Positions 27,449 through 38,104 of a stretch of DNA of 64,000 bases are shown one piece after another (position 1 is the stretch's first letter; every line of letters starts with the position of its first letter). A program made the position numbers and the translations under genes. Under the pieces are notes generated by a model, which had not been told where the DNA came from, did not search any database, and saw only the letters and a list, made by a program, of their open reading frames with translations. This DNA comes from an uncultured Prochlorococcus sp. (GTDB lineage: Bacteria > Cyanobacteriota > Cyanobacteriia > PCC-6307 > Cyanobiaceae). The DNA is taken from assembly GCA_902521995.1 (NCBI GenBank), contig CABYTO010000002.1, positions 62,001-126,000 of the forward strand. Direction: 5' to 3'.

Positions 27449-27533
27449 TTAAATTTTGAAAGTTACTAAAACTTAGTCTACAGAATGAAGGTAAAATAAA
27501 GGGTGATTATAAATTTAATTTCTTAATTTTAGA

Positions 27534-29021
27534 TTGTTAATCCCTACTCAAATTAAAAGTCTAAGACAATATTTTTACCCTTGTTTAGGGGGGGTTTTAG
27601 GAGGAATTTCAGTTTCAACTCATTTTTGGCTGATTTTTATGCCCATATCATTATTTATTTTATGGAAGGAAAGTGAAAGGAGATTAGCAAATTTTTGTTG
27701 GGGGTTTTTCTTTGTCTTGATAAGTCATTCCTGGCTTTACGATCTTCATCCATTGACATGGATTGGGTTTTCATGGCTTAAGAGTTTAATAATAACCATT
27801 TTTATATTATTATTATGCGCTTTTTTGGGTGGAATATTAGTTTATTTATGGGGATTGTTAGTTGAAATCATTCTCTGGAAAGAAGATGTTTTCAAAATGC
27901 AAATATTATCTTTAACAGTAAAAGTATTTTTTTTATCTTTGACTTGGGGTATTGGTGAATTGATACTTTCTCAAACACCCTTTTTTTGGATAGGTTTAGG
28001 AGAGAGTCTTATCCCAGGTGATATTTATCTTGCTGGTTTAGCAAGATGGATTGGTGCAAGTGGTTTATGCGCATTACAAATATTGATTGGATTTTGGATT
28101 TTTTATATTAAAGGTAGATGGGAAAGAAAACTTTACATTAAGAAAATATTTCTTTTAGGACTTTTGGTTTTTATTTTCTTACATTTATTTGGAGGTTTAA
28201 CAACTCCAATTAGTAGAAATTATGAATATCCAGTAGCTATTTGGCAAACTAATATACCAACAAGAGAAAAATTAAAAATAAATGATGAATTTATTGAAGA
28301 AAAGCTATCTATCGCTCAAAAATATGCTTCATCAAATAAAGTGAAACTTCTTGTTGCTCCTGAAGGGACTTTAAATAGTAATTTTTATTTATCTAAAGGC
28401 TTTAAGGTTAATACCTTAGCAGGAGGTTTCAGAATTTCTAATAATGAGTTAAGAAGTTCTTTACTTGGATTTAAAATTGGAGATAAATCTTTTACCTCAT
28501 TTATAGATAAACATAGACTTGTTCCATTAGGTGAAAAAATACCCAGATTTCTAGATAGTTTTTCAAGAGGATTATCTGCTGTGGGAGGAATTAAACCTGG
28601 CTCTGATTCAAGATTGTTTGATCCTCAACTTACACAACCTCTAGCAGTAGCTATTTGTTATGAAATTAGTGATGGATTGAAAATAAGAAAGGCTATTAAT
28701 AGCGGTGCAAAACTAATAATAACTGCAGCAAATTTAGATCCCTATCCAACTAAGCTTTATAATCAATTCCTGTCTTTGGCAAGATTGAGAAGTATTGAAA
28801 ATAAAAAAGATAATCTACTTGTATCAAACACTGGTCCTTCGGGTTTAGTTAAAGATGATGGGAAAATAGTTCAACTTCTAGATTTAAATGTGGAGCAAAA
28901 TAAAGTAGTTTTCCCCAATTTTTCATCAGAGAAGACCTTCTATACAAAATTTGGAGATAAACCTATTTTGTTATTGTTTATATTTTTTATGGGATTAAAT
29001 TTCTTTGGGAAAACTAATTAA
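27534..29021 (+). CDS. lnt: Apolipoprotein N-acyltransferase
   Basis: 495 residues. About six membrane helices fill the first 220 residues. The nitrilase-type domain follows with the triad in order: Glu in LLVAPEGTL, Lys in [15 protein letters not shown], and Cys in [11 protein letters not shown] last helix lies at the C-terminus. The enzyme adds the third acyl chain to lipoproteins. The start is a TTG at 27534. Its end overlaps convergent mnmA by eight bases. Confidence 0.92.
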   Translation: MLIPTQIKSLRQYFYPCLGGVLGGISVSTHFWLIFMPISLFILWKESERRLANFCWGFFFVLISHSWLYDLHPLTWIGFSWLKSLIITIFILLLCAFLGGILVYLWGLLVEIILWKEDVFKMQILSLTVKVFFLSLTWGIGELILSQTPFFWIGLGESLIPGDIYLAGLARWIGASGLCALQILIGFWIFYIKGRWERKLYIKKIFLLGLLVFIFLHLFGGLTTPISRNYEYPVAIWQTNIPTREKLKINDEFIEEKLSIAQKYASSNKVKLLVAPEGTLNSNFYLSKGFKVNTLAGGFRISNNELRSSLLGFKIGDKSFTSFIDKHRLVPLGEKIPRFLDSFSRGLSAVGGIKPGSDSRLFDPQLTQPLAVAICYEISDGLKIRKAINSGAKLIITAANLDPYPTKLYNQFLSLARLRSIENKKDNLLVSNTGPSGLVKDDGKIVQLLDLNVEQNKVVFPNFSSEKTFYTKFGDKPILLLFIFFMGLNFFGKTN

Positions 29022-30171
29022 TTAATCCGCCACCTAATAAAATTTCTCCTTTATAAAAAACTGCAGCTTGTCCAGGTGTTACCGAACTTTGACTTTCTTC
29101 AAATATTAATTTAAATGCTTTAGTTGGATTATCTAAATTTTCCAAAGGGATTAAAGTTCCTTTTACTGGATGACTTCTATATCTGATTTGTGCTTCTACT
29201 TGTATCTCTTGCTTAGGTTCTTCGATTGAAACCCAATTAACCTCAGTAATTATTGCTTCTTTATTAAATAAATCACTTTTATCTGATACATAAACTATGT
29301 TTTTTACCCTGTCTAAACTTTTTACATATAATGGTTCAGGCCAAGCGATGCCCAAACCTTTCCTTTGACCTACTGTAAAGTGCTGAATACCATTGTGCGT
29401 TCCAAGGACTTTCCCATTTACATGCACAATTTCTCCTTCATTAGGTTCAATGTGTTTGTCGATAAATCTCTGCATTGATCCATAATGCTCAACTAAACAT
29501 AAATCTTGACTTTCTGGTTTTTGAGCAGTTCTGAGGCCTAATCTCAGGGCTTCCTTTCTTGTTTCTTCTTTTGTCATTTCACCAAGAGGAAATTCTAATC
29601 TGCTTAGTACTTCTTGTGAAAGAGAATAAAGAAAATAACTTTGGTCCTTGTTTTCGTCAGCACCTCTTAGAAGAAGGAAGTCCTTAAATAAAAAGCTCTT
29701 GCAATCAAGTGTTTCAGCATAAGATGATTTTTTTATCCTTGCGTAATGTCCGGTCGCAATATGAGTAAAGTCTTTTTTGTTTATTGCGTAATTAAGCATC
29801 TCTTCAAACTTCACATTCTTGTTGCACATCGAACATGGCAGTGGAGTGAACCCTTTCTCATAACTTTCAGTAGTTTTTTTAATCACCTCTCTTTCGAAAA
29901 TTTCTCTTGAGTCTATTATTTTATGATTAATTCCTAAATCTTCACAAAGGCCAGCAGCATCTACTAATCCTTCAGAACAACAGGAGCCTTGTCCTTTCAT
30001 TAGCCAAAGAGTTAGTCCCTCAACATTCCAGCCTCTTTCTACAAGAAGAGCGGCTGAAAGGGAACTATCTACGCCACCAGAAAGACCTACAATAATATTT
30101 TTCTTCTTTTTAGTTTTATCATTAGAAGAAAAAAAGTTCTCTAATTTTTTATCCTTGTGAGTCTTTAACAT
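29014..30171 (-). CDS. mnmA: tRNA 2-thiouridylase
   Basis: 385 residues. The PP-loop reads [20 protein letters not shown] at about 28-47, the first catalytic cysteine lies in [12 protein letters not shown] and the second in [25 protein letters not shown] lies in the central domain. The enzyme thiolates U34 of Glu, Gln and Lys tRNAs. A 25-residue Lys-rich N-terminus precedes the usual start. Divergent from nnrE/nnrD. Confidence 0.96.
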   Translation of the reverse strand: MLKTHKDKKLENFFSSNDKTKKKKNIIVGLSGGVDSSLSAALLVERGWNVEGLTLWLMKGQGSCCSEGLVDAAGLCEDLGINHKIIDSREIFEREVIKKTTESYEKGFTPLPCSMCNKNVKFEEMLNYAINKKDFTHIATGHYARIKKSSYAETLDCKSFLFKDFLLLRGADENKDQSYFLYSLSQEVLSRLEFPLGEMTKEETRKEALRLGLRTAQKPESQDLCLVEHYGSMQRFIDKHIEPNEGEIVHVNGKVLGTHNGIQHFTVGQRKGLGIAWPEPLYVKSLDRVKNIVYVSDKSDLFNKEAIITEVNWVSIEEPKQEIQVEAQIRYRSHPVKGTLIPLENLDNPTKAFKLIFEESQSSVTPGQAAVFYKGEILLGGGLIN

Positions 30172-30217
30172 GGAAATTTAAATTTTTGAACAATACTTCA
30201 ATTGCTTTGTACTAATT

Positions 30218-31783
30218 ATGAACGAAATTGTATGGCCAACAATTGACTCTAAACATTTAATTGTTGATTCAAAGCAAATGTTGATATTAGAGAAAGAAAT
30301 GTTTTCTGATGGAATGCCTCAAGAAGCATTGATGGAAAAAGCTGGTATTCAAATTAGTAGATGGCTCTTGAAAAGGAAACCTCTCCTAAAGTATGGAATA
30401 ACTGTTTTTATAGGTCCTGGGCATAATGGTGGGGATGGTGCAGTAATAGCTAGAGAGCTTTTTTTGAAAGGTTTTTTAGTAAAGGTATGGTGTCCATTTC
30501 CGATAAAAAAAACATTAACAAATAACCACCTTAATTATCTTACATCTATTGGTGTCACAAAATTAGTAAATCCCCCTGATCCAAATGGTAAAGAACTTTG
30601 GATTGATGCGGTTTTTGGTAATAATCAAACAAGAAAAGTTAATAATAAATTAATTAAACTTTTTAATCAAAAATTTCATAACAAATATGGCAAGGTGATA
30701 AGTATTGATATTCCAACAGGATTATGTCCTGATAAAGGAGAGCCTTTTTTAGATAACGCAGTAAAGGCAGACCATACCTTGGCAATTGGTCTTAATAAGA
30801 TTGGGTTGACGCAAGATTCTGCATTACCTTTTATTGGGGAATTGCACCATATAGATGTTGGGGTGCCTATTAGTAAACTGTCCAAAGTTGATAAAAAGAT
30901 TTTTAAGGTTACTTACAAAGATTTAAAAAATATTGATTTACCTTCTTTACCAAGAAATTTCAACAAATATAAAAGAGGAAGAACATTATTAATAGCTGGA
31001 AGTGAAAAATATCCTGGTGCTGCATACTTAGCATTAAAAGGAGCGATATCAAGTGGGGCAGGCTATATCTCGGCTGTCCTGCCTGAGTTAGTTGCTGAAT
31101 CTATTTGGCAAGTTGCTCCAGAAATAGTTTTAAAGGATGCTATGCAATCTAATCAAAATGGAAATGCATCTTTATTTAGTGCATTAAAAAATATTGATTT
31201 AAGTGTATTTGATTCAGTAGCTGTCGGCCCAGGAATAGGAATTGATAATGATGATTGGGAAAAAGCAGAAGACATTCTTGCTGGTTTTGAAGGATTATTG
31301 ATCTTGGATGCAGATGCACTCAATAGAATTTCAGAATCTAAATTATGTTCAAAATTCTTCTTAGAGAGAAGATTTAAGACATGGATAACACCTCATAGCA
31401 AAGAATTTTCTAGGTTATTCCCTGATATCAAATGCGATACTAATGTTGAAAAAGCTCTTAATGCTGCGCAAGAATTTAACATAAGTGTTTTGTTAAAGGG
31501 AGCTAATAGCATAGTCGCTGACAGCAAAAAGGCTTGGCAACTTTTTGGAACTGATTCACACACAGCTCGAGCTGGATTAGGTGATCTTTTATCTGGATTT
31601 ATAGCTGGTAGTTCTGCGATTGATTTAACCTTTTGTAGAAACATAGCAACAGATTTTTTTGCTAAATACGTACTTTTGCATTCATTTGCTGCATCAAAGT
31701 GCAAAAAAGGGTCAAATGCTTCTGCTATTGGTGACGAATTGTCAAAATTAATGCGAAATATAAAAATGAGACAAATATCTTGA
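30218..31783 (+). CDS. nnr: Bifunctional NAD(P)H-hydrate epimerase / dehydratase (Nnr)
   Basis: 521 residues in two domains. Residues 1-220 are the YjeF_N epimerase (GPGHNGGDGAVIARELF; VISIDIPTGLCPDKG). Residues 235-515 are the ribokinase-like ADP-dependent dehydratase (RTLLIAGSEKYPGAAYLA; AVGPGIGID; ILDADALN; SHTARAGLGDLLSGFIAGS). The usual GTGD motif here reads AGLGD, a mild variation. The protein repairs hydrated NADH and NADPH. Confidence 0.93.
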   Translation: MNEIVWPTIDSKHLIVDSKQMLILEKEMFSDGMPQEALMEKAGIQISRWLLKRKPLLKYGITVFIGPGHNGGDGAVIARELFLKGFLVKVWCPFPIKKTLTNNHLNYLTSIGVTKLVNPPDPNGKELWIDAVFGNNQTRKVNNKLIKLFNQKFHNKYGKVISIDIPTGLCPDKGEPFLDNAVKADHTLAIGLNKIGLTQDSALPFIGELHHIDVGVPISKLSKVDKKIFKVTYKDLKNIDLPSLPRNFNKYKRGRTLLIAGSEKYPGAAYLALKGAISSGAGYISAVLPELVAESIWQVAPEIVLKDAMQSNQNGNASLFSALKNIDLSVFDSVAVGPGIGIDNDDWEKAEDILAGFEGLLILDADALNRISESKLCSKFFLERRFKTWITPHSKEFSRLFPDIKCDTNVEKALNAAQEFNISVLLKGANSIVADSKKAWQLFGTDSHTARAGLGDLLSGFIAGSSAIDLTFCRNIATDFFAKYVLLHSFAASKCKKGSNASAIGDELSKLMRNIKMRQIS

Positions 31784-31923
31784 AAGAAACAATTTAAGAG
31801 AGTTATTTATAGTTTTAAACACATAAGTGTACAAATATAACTTGAAATCTGAAGCGCGCATTAAATATTTGGCTATTTCTCCAAAAGTGTAGGAGAGTTT
31901 TAGTACCTAAATTGTGTCAAAGT

Positions 31924-32865
31924 ATGGTTTCATCACTACCAACACAAGCGGAACCTCCGAAAAGGAGAAGTAATGATCCTATTAGCTGGTATTTGCAGAA
32001 TATCGGTAGAGTTCCTTTATTAACACCTGCCGAAGAGATTGAATTGGGTAACCAAGTTCAAAAGATGATGATTCTTACTGAAGATGGACAATTAAATGAA
32101 AGGACTAATGAATTTACAATTCAGCAAAAAAGAACAATAAAAATTGGTCGAAGAGCTAAAGAAAGAATGATGAAAGCTAATTTAAGATTAGTTGTCAGTG
32201 TTGCAAAAAAATATCAAGGTAAAGGATTGGAACTCCTTGATTTAGTACAGGAAGGTTCTCTTGGGTTGGAGAGGGCTGTTGAAAAATTTGATCCGACAAG
32301 GGGATATAAGTTTTCTACTTACGCTTTTTGGTGGATCAGACAGAGTATGACAAGAGCAATTGCATGTCAATCAAGAACAATCCGTTTGCCCGTTCACTTA
32401 AGTGAAAGGTTAGCTTCTATTAGAAAAGTTAGTAGAGATTTGGCTCATAAACTTGGTGCTATGCCCAGCCGGATTGAAATTGCAGAGGCGATGGAAATTG
32501 ATGTAGAAGAATTGGATTCAGTTTTGAGACAAGCCTTATCGACAAGTAGTTTAGATGCTCCAGTAAATGGTGATGATGGCAGAAGCTTTTTAGGTGATTT
32601 AATCGCTGATGGTAATAATGAAGAACCTTTAGATCAAGTTGAACAAAAAATGCATCAAGAGCAACTTGGTAAGTGGTTAAGTCATCTAAGCGAGCAGGAG
32701 CAACATGTTCTCAAATTAAGATTTGGACTTGATGGAAATGAGAGGCACACACTTGCTGAAATTGGAAGATTATTAGAAGTTTCGAGAGAAAGAGTAAGAC
32801 AAGTTGAACTTAAGGCACTTAGAAAATTAAGAAATTTAACCAGAAAATTACCTAGCGGTATTTAA
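31924..32865 (+). CDS. Group 2 RNA polymerase sigma factor (sigma-70 family)
   Basis: 313 residues from the ATG at 31924. Region 1.2 is NDPISWYLQNIGRVPLLTPA; region 2 contains LDLVQEGSLGLERAVEKFDP and the promoter-melting TYAFWWIRQSMTRAI; region 4 has the helix-turn-helix LLEVSRERVRQVELKALRKL. It lacks the long region 1.1 and the non-conserved region of the main RpoD, so it is a group 2 factor used for adaptation. A TTG four codons earlier is possible. It is set off from nnr by about 140 bases. Confidence 0.95.
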   Translation: MVSSLPTQAEPPKRRSNDPISWYLQNIGRVPLLTPAEEIELGNQVQKMMILTEDGQLNERTNEFTIQQKRTIKIGRRAKERMMKANLRLVVSVAKKYQGKGLELLDLVQEGSLGLERAVEKFDPTRGYKFSTYAFWWIRQSMTRAIACQSRTIRLPVHLSERLASIRKVSRDLAHKLGAMPSRIEIAEAMEIDVEELDSVLRQALSTSSLDAPVNGDDGRSFLGDLIADGNNEEPLDQVEQKMHQEQLGKWLSHLSEQEQHVLKLRFGLDGNERHTLAEIGRLLEVSRERVRQVELKALRKLRNLTRKLPSGI

Positions 32866-32866
32866 T

Positions 32867-33904
32867 CTAATCTTCTGCCCAAATATATTTGGTTAATTCT
32901 TCTGAAGGGGGTTCCGGTGCTTCAATAGCATTTTTAACTGACTCCGATATCTCGGCATCAATTTTCTTTTCAATAATTTTTAGTTCTTCTTCCGTTGCGA
33001 ATTTACCGTCAATAATTTCTTTGGCTAATTTCTTAATAGGATCTCTTTTTCCCCAAAACTCCTTCTCTTTTTCAGACCTTAATTCATCTGGATCTGCCAG
33101 AGAATGTCCTCTATATCTATAAGTCAAACACTCTAAAAGTGTGGGACCTTCCCCAGCTCTAGCGCGCTCAATTGCTCTTTGTGCTGCTCCTCTAACTGCT
33201 AATACATCCATTCCATCAACTTCCTCGCCGTGCATACCAAAAGCAGAGGCTTTTCTCCAGATTTCTGGATTACTAGTAGCTCTATCGTGAGCCATACCAA
33301 TAGCCCATTTATTATTTTCAACAACAAAAATTATGGGTAATTTCCATAACTGGGCCATATTTAAACATTCAAAAAACTGCCCATTATTGCAGGTTCCATC
33401 CCCAAAGAATGCTGCAGTTACAGCATCACTATTACTGTTACCAGCAACTTCCTTTTTGTATTTACTTGAAAAGGCTGCACCTAAGGCAACTGGAATCCCC
33501 TCTCCAATAAATGCATATCCTCCGAGTAGGTGATGCTCTTTAGAAAATAAGTGCATGGATCCACCTCGGCCTTTGCTACAACCAGTAGCTTTACCAAAAA
33601 GTTCACTCATTACTTCAAATGAGGGGACCCCCGCACTTAGTGCATGAACATGATCGCGATAAGTACTACAAAACCAATCGTGTTTCTTTTTCATGGCACC
33701 AATTACTCCTGTGCTTATAGCCTCTTGACCGTTATATAAATGAACGAAACCAAACATTTTCCCCCTGTAATACATTTCTGCACACTTATCTTCAAATCTA
33801 CGACCAAGCGTCATGTCTTCATAAAGAAATAATCCGGTTTCTCGATCTAATTCGGCTTTTTTTATGTCTTGAAGATTTGAGATTCTCTCTACGTGTGTTT
33901 CCAA
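32867..33904 (-). CDS. pdhA: Pyruvate dehydrogenase E1 component, alpha subunit
   Basis: 345 residues. The thiamine diphosphate motif reads [25 protein letters not shown]...ENN (GDG to NN) at about 165-200. Also seen: [20 protein letters not shown] at the N-terminus, GRGGSMHLF in the middle and [15 protein letters not shown] at the phosphorylation-loop equivalent. The protein decarboxylates pyruvate with the beta subunit (not in the window). It ends two bases after the sigma factor gene, convergently. Confidence 0.96.
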   Translation of the reverse strand: METHVERISNLQDIKKAELDRETGLFLYEDMTLGRRFEDKCAEMYYRGKMFGFVHLYNGQEAISTGVIGAMKKKHDWFCSTYRDHVHALSAGVPSFEVMSELFGKATGCSKGRGGSMHLFSKEHHLLGGYAFIGEGIPVALGAAFSSKYKKEVAGNSNSDAVTAAFFGDGTCNNGQFFECLNMAQLWKLPIIFVVENNKWAIGMAHDRATSNPEIWRKASAFGMHGEEVDGMDVLAVRGAAQRAIERARAGEGPTLLECLTYRYRGHSLADPDELRSEKEKEFWGKRDPIKKLAKEIIDGKFATEEELKIIEKKIDAEISESVKNAIEAPEPPSEELTKYIWAED

Positions 33905-34052
33905 GAAAATACCTTAACGAAGTTTTGATTTGTTAACATTCTAAGCTGTGATGGGCGATTTTCATGATTTTTTTTAATAACTCTGTAAGACCTTGTGAAA
34001 AAAATTTTTAACTTGATAAAATTTGTCTAAGAATTTTCAATAGGATATTTGT

Positions 34053-36158
34053 TTGGAACTTCCTTTAGACCATTTTCGTTTAATTGGCGTAAGCCCCTCT
34101 GCAACTTCTGAGGAAATATTAAGGGCGTTTCAATTGCGTTTAGATAAAACACCTGATGAAGGTTTTACTTATGAAGTTTTAACCCAAAGATCTGAATTGC
34201 TTCGTCTCACTGCCGATCTACTTACAGATCCAGAAAGCAGAAGAGAGTACGAGAATTTGTTATTAAATGGGAATTCTGGATTGGATTTTTCCTCAAATAG
34301 AGAAGTAGCAGGATTAATACTTCTTTGGGAATCAGGTTCACCAAAAGAAGCTTTTAAAATTACGAGAAAAGCATTGCAACCCCCACAAACTCCAGCTTTA
34401 GGAAGTAGTAGAGAAGCTGATTTAACATTATTGGCTGCTTTAACAGCTAGAGATTCTGCAATTCAAGAACAACAGCTTAGAACGTATTCGAACGCGGCAG
34501 ACTTTTTACATGAAGGTATACAACTTCTACAAAGAATGGGAAAGCTTGGAGAAAAAAGAAAAGAACTTGAAGAAGATTTGGTTGCTTTGCTCCCTTATAG
34601 AATCCTAGATCTACTTAGTAGGGATCTAAATGATCAAGAGTCTCATAAAAAAGGCTTAAGTATGTTGGAAAATTTAATAATCAAAAGAGGTGGTTTAGAA
34701 GGTAACAATAAATATGAATATAAAGATTATTTAAATCAACAAGAGTTTGAAGCTTTTTTTCAACAAATTAAGCCATTTTTGACAGTGCAAGAACAGATTG
34801 ATTTGTTTCTTGAATTACAAAAAAGAGGATCATTAGAAGCAGGATTTTTAGCGTTTTTATCCCTAACAGCTATTGGTTTCTCTAGAAGAAAGCCGGAAAA
34901 ATTATTTGAAGCGAGGAGAATTTTAAAGAAACTAAATTTATCAGGTCTTGATTCAATGCCTCTAGTTGGTTGTTTAGATTTACTTTTAGCTGATATTGAC
35001 CAAGCTTCTGCAAGGTTTTCGAGTAGTTCTGATGAAAATTTACGAGATTGGCTTAATAATTATCCTGGAAATAAGTTAGAAGCGATATGTATTTTCTGTA
35101 AAAATTGGTTAGAGAATGATGTTTTAGTTGGGTATAGAGATATTGACTTAAAAGAGGTGGATTTAGATTCTTGGTTTGAAGATAGGGAAATTCAAGAATT
35201 TATTGAAAAATTAGAAAAGAAATCAAATAAAGTTTTAATTAGATCAAATCTTCAAAACCAACAAACTGAGAGGGAATCCTTCACAAAAACGACTGAAGAT
35301 TTTGATAATTTATTGGAAAGTAATGGTGAAAGAAGATTACCTTGGCCTGGCGGTATAAAACAAAGTTATGAAAAAGTTGAGACCAAAGAGATCGAATTCA
35401 ATGAGGAATACTTTAAGAAAAAACCAATAGAGTTTTATAATTTTTTAATTGAAAAAATTGCTGAATTAAAGTTTAGTTTTGGGGAATTCTTAAAGGATAA
35501 AGAGATAATTAATCGTTCGCCTTATTTAATTTACATCTACGCGTTTTTGATCTTATTTGCATTTGGTATTGGTATTGGATTTTTAAGAAATAATTTAAAA
35601 AAATCAATTCAGGAGGAATCTATTGTTGAAAAACCTTTAATTGCAATAGATAAAAATCAAAAGCTTAGTGATATAGATAATATTCAAGAAATTAAAAAAA
35701 ATGATTCAAGAAAATTGAATTCTATTTCTGAGAAATCTACTTCAATTATTTCCAATGAATTCAAAGAACTTAATACCCTTTCACCTTCTTTGGAAGATAT
35801 TAGTAATTTAATTAATCGATGGCTTCTTAGTAAAAGTAATTACTTAGCGGGAAAGAGTGAAATTAATCTTTCTAAGATTGTTAGTAAAGGTCTAATTGAT
35901 CGAACAATCGAAGAAAGACAGAACGATATCAAGAAAGGAATTTATAAGGAGATTAATTCTCAAATACGTAAGATTGATTTGGAATCGCAAACTTCATCTA
36001 GGATAGTTGTTTTAGTAGAATTGAATTATCAAGAGAGGTTAGTAAAGAATTCTGGAGAATTTGTTAATGAAACATCATTAAATCCCCTTAAAGTTAAATA
36101 TATTTTGGGTTTTTCAAAAAAATCATGGAAATTGGTTGATTTCGTTAGCGGCTTGTAA
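34053..36158 (+). CDS. zipN: Cell division protein ZipN/Ftn2 (ARC6 homologue)
   Basis: 701 residues. The N-terminus MELPLDHFRLIGVSPSATSE is a divergent J-domain that lacks the HPD motif of true DnaJ proteins. A long helical cytoplasmic part follows, then one membrane helix at about 487-505 (YLIYIYAFLILFAFGIGIG) and a C-terminal periplasmic domain of about 190 residues with the ARC6-like fold (LINRWLLSKSNYLAG). ZipN anchors FtsZ rings at the membrane in cyanobacteria; ARC6 does so in chloroplasts. The start is TTG 34053. FtsZ itself is at 9.6 kb. Confidence 0.9.
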   Translation: MELPLDHFRLIGVSPSATSEEILRAFQLRLDKTPDEGFTYEVLTQRSELLRLTADLLTDPESRREYENLLLNGNSGLDFSSNREVAGLILLWESGSPKEAFKITRKALQPPQTPALGSSREADLTLLAALTARDSAIQEQQLRTYSNAADFLHEGIQLLQRMGKLGEKRKELEEDLVALLPYRILDLLSRDLNDQESHKKGLSMLENLIIKRGGLEGNNKYEYKDYLNQQEFEAFFQQIKPFLTVQEQIDLFLELQKRGSLEAGFLAFLSLTAIGFSRRKPEKLFEARRILKKLNLSGLDSMPLVGCLDLLLADIDQASARFSSSSDENLRDWLNNYPGNKLEAICIFCKNWLENDVLVGYRDIDLKEVDLDSWFEDREIQEFIEKLEKKSNKVLIRSNLQNQQTERESFTKTTEDFDNLLESNGERRLPWPGGIKQSYEKVETKEIEFNEEYFKKKPIEFYNFLIEKIAELKFSFGEFLKDKEIINRSPYLIYIYAFLILFAFGIGIGFLRNNLKKSIQEESIVEKPLIAIDKNQKLSDIDNIQEIKKNDSRKLNSISEKSTSIISNEFKELNTLSPSLEDISNLINRWLLSKSNYLAGKSEINLSKIVSKGLIDRTIEERQNDIKKGIYKEINSQIRKIDLESQTSSRIVVLVELNYQERLVKNSGEFVNETSLNPLKVKYILGFSKKSWKLVDFVSGL

Positions 36159-36205
36159 TTACAAACTTCAAGATCATCTATAATGATTAAAATTACTTTT
36201 TAATA

Positions 36206-37648
36206 ATGTTTGATGAACTCTCGTCACGCTTTGAAGACGCAGTAAAGGGTTTAAGGGGCGAAGCAAAAATTAGTGAAAATAATATAAACGATGCCTTGAA
36301 GGAGGTTAAAAGAGCACTCCTTGATGCAGATGTTAGTTTGTCTGTAGTAAAAGACTTTATATCAGATGTCAAAGATAAAGCTATCGGAGAAGAAGTAGTT
36401 AGGGGTGTAAACCCAGGTCAAAAATTTATAGAAGTTGTAAATAAAGAATTGATTAATATTATGGGTAATGAAAATTCTCCATTAAACGAAAATGAAAATA
36501 GTCCTACAGTCATTTTAATGGCTGGACTTCAGGGAGCTGGTAAAACAACAGCAACAGGAAAATTAGGACTTTATTTAAAGGAAAAAGATAAAAAAGTTCT
36601 TTTGGTGGCTGCAGATATTTATCGACCAGCAGCTGTAGAGCAGCTTAAAACATTAGGAAGTCAATATGAATTGGAAGTTTTTTCAGCTAAACAAAAAAAT
36701 AGCAAACCAGAAGAAATAACAAAGGAAGCATTGAATTTTGCTAGTGAAAATAATTTTAATTCGATAATTATTGATACCGCAGGAAGACTGCAAATTGATA
36801 ATTCCATGATGAGTGAGATGGTTCGAATAAAAGAAGTTTCTAATCCTGATGAGGTTTTGCTTGTTGTTGATTCAATGATTGGGCAAGAAGCTGCAGACTT
36901 AACAAAATCATTTCATGAAAAAGTAGGAATCACTGGGGCGATATTAACTAAGTTGGATGGTGACTCAAGAGGTGGAGCTGCTTTATCAATAAGAAAAATA
37001 AGTGGTAAACCAATCAAATTTATAGGTGTAGGTGAAAAAATAGAGGCATTGCAACCATTTCATCCAGAGAGAATGGCCAGCAGGATTTTAGGCATGGGCG
37101 ATGTATTGACACTTGTTGAAAAAGCACAAAAAGAAGTTGAACTTGCTGATGCAGAAGCGATGCAAAAAAAACTTCAAGAAGCGACTTTTGATTTTAATGA
37201 TTTTGTAAAGCAAATGAGATTAATTAAAAGAATGGGATCACTTGGTGGATTGATTAAATTAATTCCTGGTATGAATAAAATCGATGATGGGATGATAAAA
37301 GATGGAGAAGATCAACTTAAGAAAATAGAATCTATGATCTCTTCAATGACTCTTGAGGAAAAACAAAAACCTGAGGTTCTTGCTGCACAGCCTTCAAGAA
37401 GACAAAGAATCGCTCAAGGTAGCGGTTATGAAGCAAAAGATGTAGATAAAGTATTAGCCGATTTTCAAAGAATGAGAGGTTTTATGAAACAAATGTCGAA
37501 TGGCGGAATGCCAGGAATGGGAGGTATGCCAGGAATGGGAGGTATGCCAGGAATGGGAGGTATGCCAGGAATGGGAGGTATGAGTGGTAATAAGCCAATG
37601 AAAAAACAAAAAAATAATAAAAAGAAAAAAGGGTTTGCTGATTTATAG
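36206..37648 (+). CDS. ffh: Signal recognition particle protein Ffh
   Basis: 480 residues. The N domain is followed by the G domain with GLQGAGKTTATGKLGL (P-loop), DIYRPAAVEQL, IIDTAGRLQ and LTKLDGDSRGG. The methionine-rich M domain follows (about 325-445), and the end carries four GGMPGM repeats and a Lys-rich tail. It binds SRP RNA (ffs at 9.5 kb) and signal peptides during membrane targeting. It is followed 54 bases later by rpsP. Confidence 0.97.
   Translation: MFDELSSRFEDAVKGLRGEAKISENNINDALKEVKRALLDADVSLSVVKDFISDVKDKAIGEEVVRGVNPGQKFIEVVNKELINIMGNENSPLNENENSPTVILMAGLQGAGKTTATGKLGLYLKEKDKKVLLVAADIYRPAAVEQLKTLGSQYELEVFSAKQKNSKPEEITKEALNFASENNFNSIIIDTAGRLQIDNSMMSEMVRIKEVSNPDEVLLVVDSMIGQEAADLTKSFHEKVGITGAILTKLDGDSRGGAALSIRKISGKPIKFIGVGEKIEALQPFHPERMASRILGMGDVLTLVEKAQKEVELADAEAMQKKLQEATFDFNDFVKQMRLIKRMGSLGGLIKLIPGMNKIDDGMIKDGEDQLKKIESMISSMTLEEKQKPEVLAAQPSRRQRIAQGSGYEAKDVDKVLADFQRMRGFMKQMSNGGMPGMGGMPGMGGMPGMGGMPGMGGMSGNKPMKKQKNNKKKKGFADL
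37502..37579 (+). repeat. Four 18-base tandem repeats in ffh
   Basis: An 18-base unit (GGAATGCCAGGAATGGGA type) is present four times in tandem, with a fifth degenerate copy. It encodes GGMPGM units at the C-terminus of the Ffh M domain. The copies are nearly identical in DNA, so copy number could vary between strains by replication slippage. Confidence 0.9.
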
Positions 37649-37702
37649 TTTCTTAATTTTTCCCTTTGAGTGATATTATTATTTAAATCGAATTAATTTA
37701 AA

Positions 37703-38068
37703 ATGATTAAACTGCGCCTTAAGCGCTTTGGAAAGAAAAAAGAGGCAAGTTTCAGAATTGTTGCATGCAATAGTACTTCCAGAAGAGATGGTAGACCTTT
37801 ACAAGAACTAGGTTTTTATAACCCAAGAACTAAGGAAACGAGGCTTGATACAGAAGCTTTAAGAACAAGACTTACTCAGGGTGCTCAGCCAACTGATGTC
37901 GTGAGAACTTTATTAGAAAAGGGAGGGTTATTAGAAAAAAAAGAAAGGCCCTCTATCGCAATTGGTAAAGCTAAGTTAGAGAAGGAAAAATTAGCTAAGG
38001 CTAAAACTAAAGACGAAGAAAATGATAGTAGTAAAGTTGAAAGCGAGGGTAATGAAGCTGAAAGCTAG
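37703..38068 (+). CDS. rpsP: 30S ribosomal protein S16
   Basis: 121 residues. The conserved S16 core is [36 protein letters not shown] and [15 protein letters not shown] (about 1-85). A charged Lys/Glu-rich tail of about 35 residues follows, as in several cyanobacteria. It is a primary component of the small ribosomal subunit. It lies between ffh and phoH with short gaps, a likely operon. Confidence 0.97.
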   Translation: MIKLRLKRFGKKKEASFRIVACNSTSRRDGRPLQELGFYNPRTKETRLDTEALRTRLTQGAQPTDVVRTLLEKGGLLEKKERPSIAIGKAKLEKEKLAKAKTKDEENDSSKVESEGNEAES

Positions 38069-38104
38069 TGAGTTGATAAATTTTTATTCTTATTCAATAA
38101 CTAG

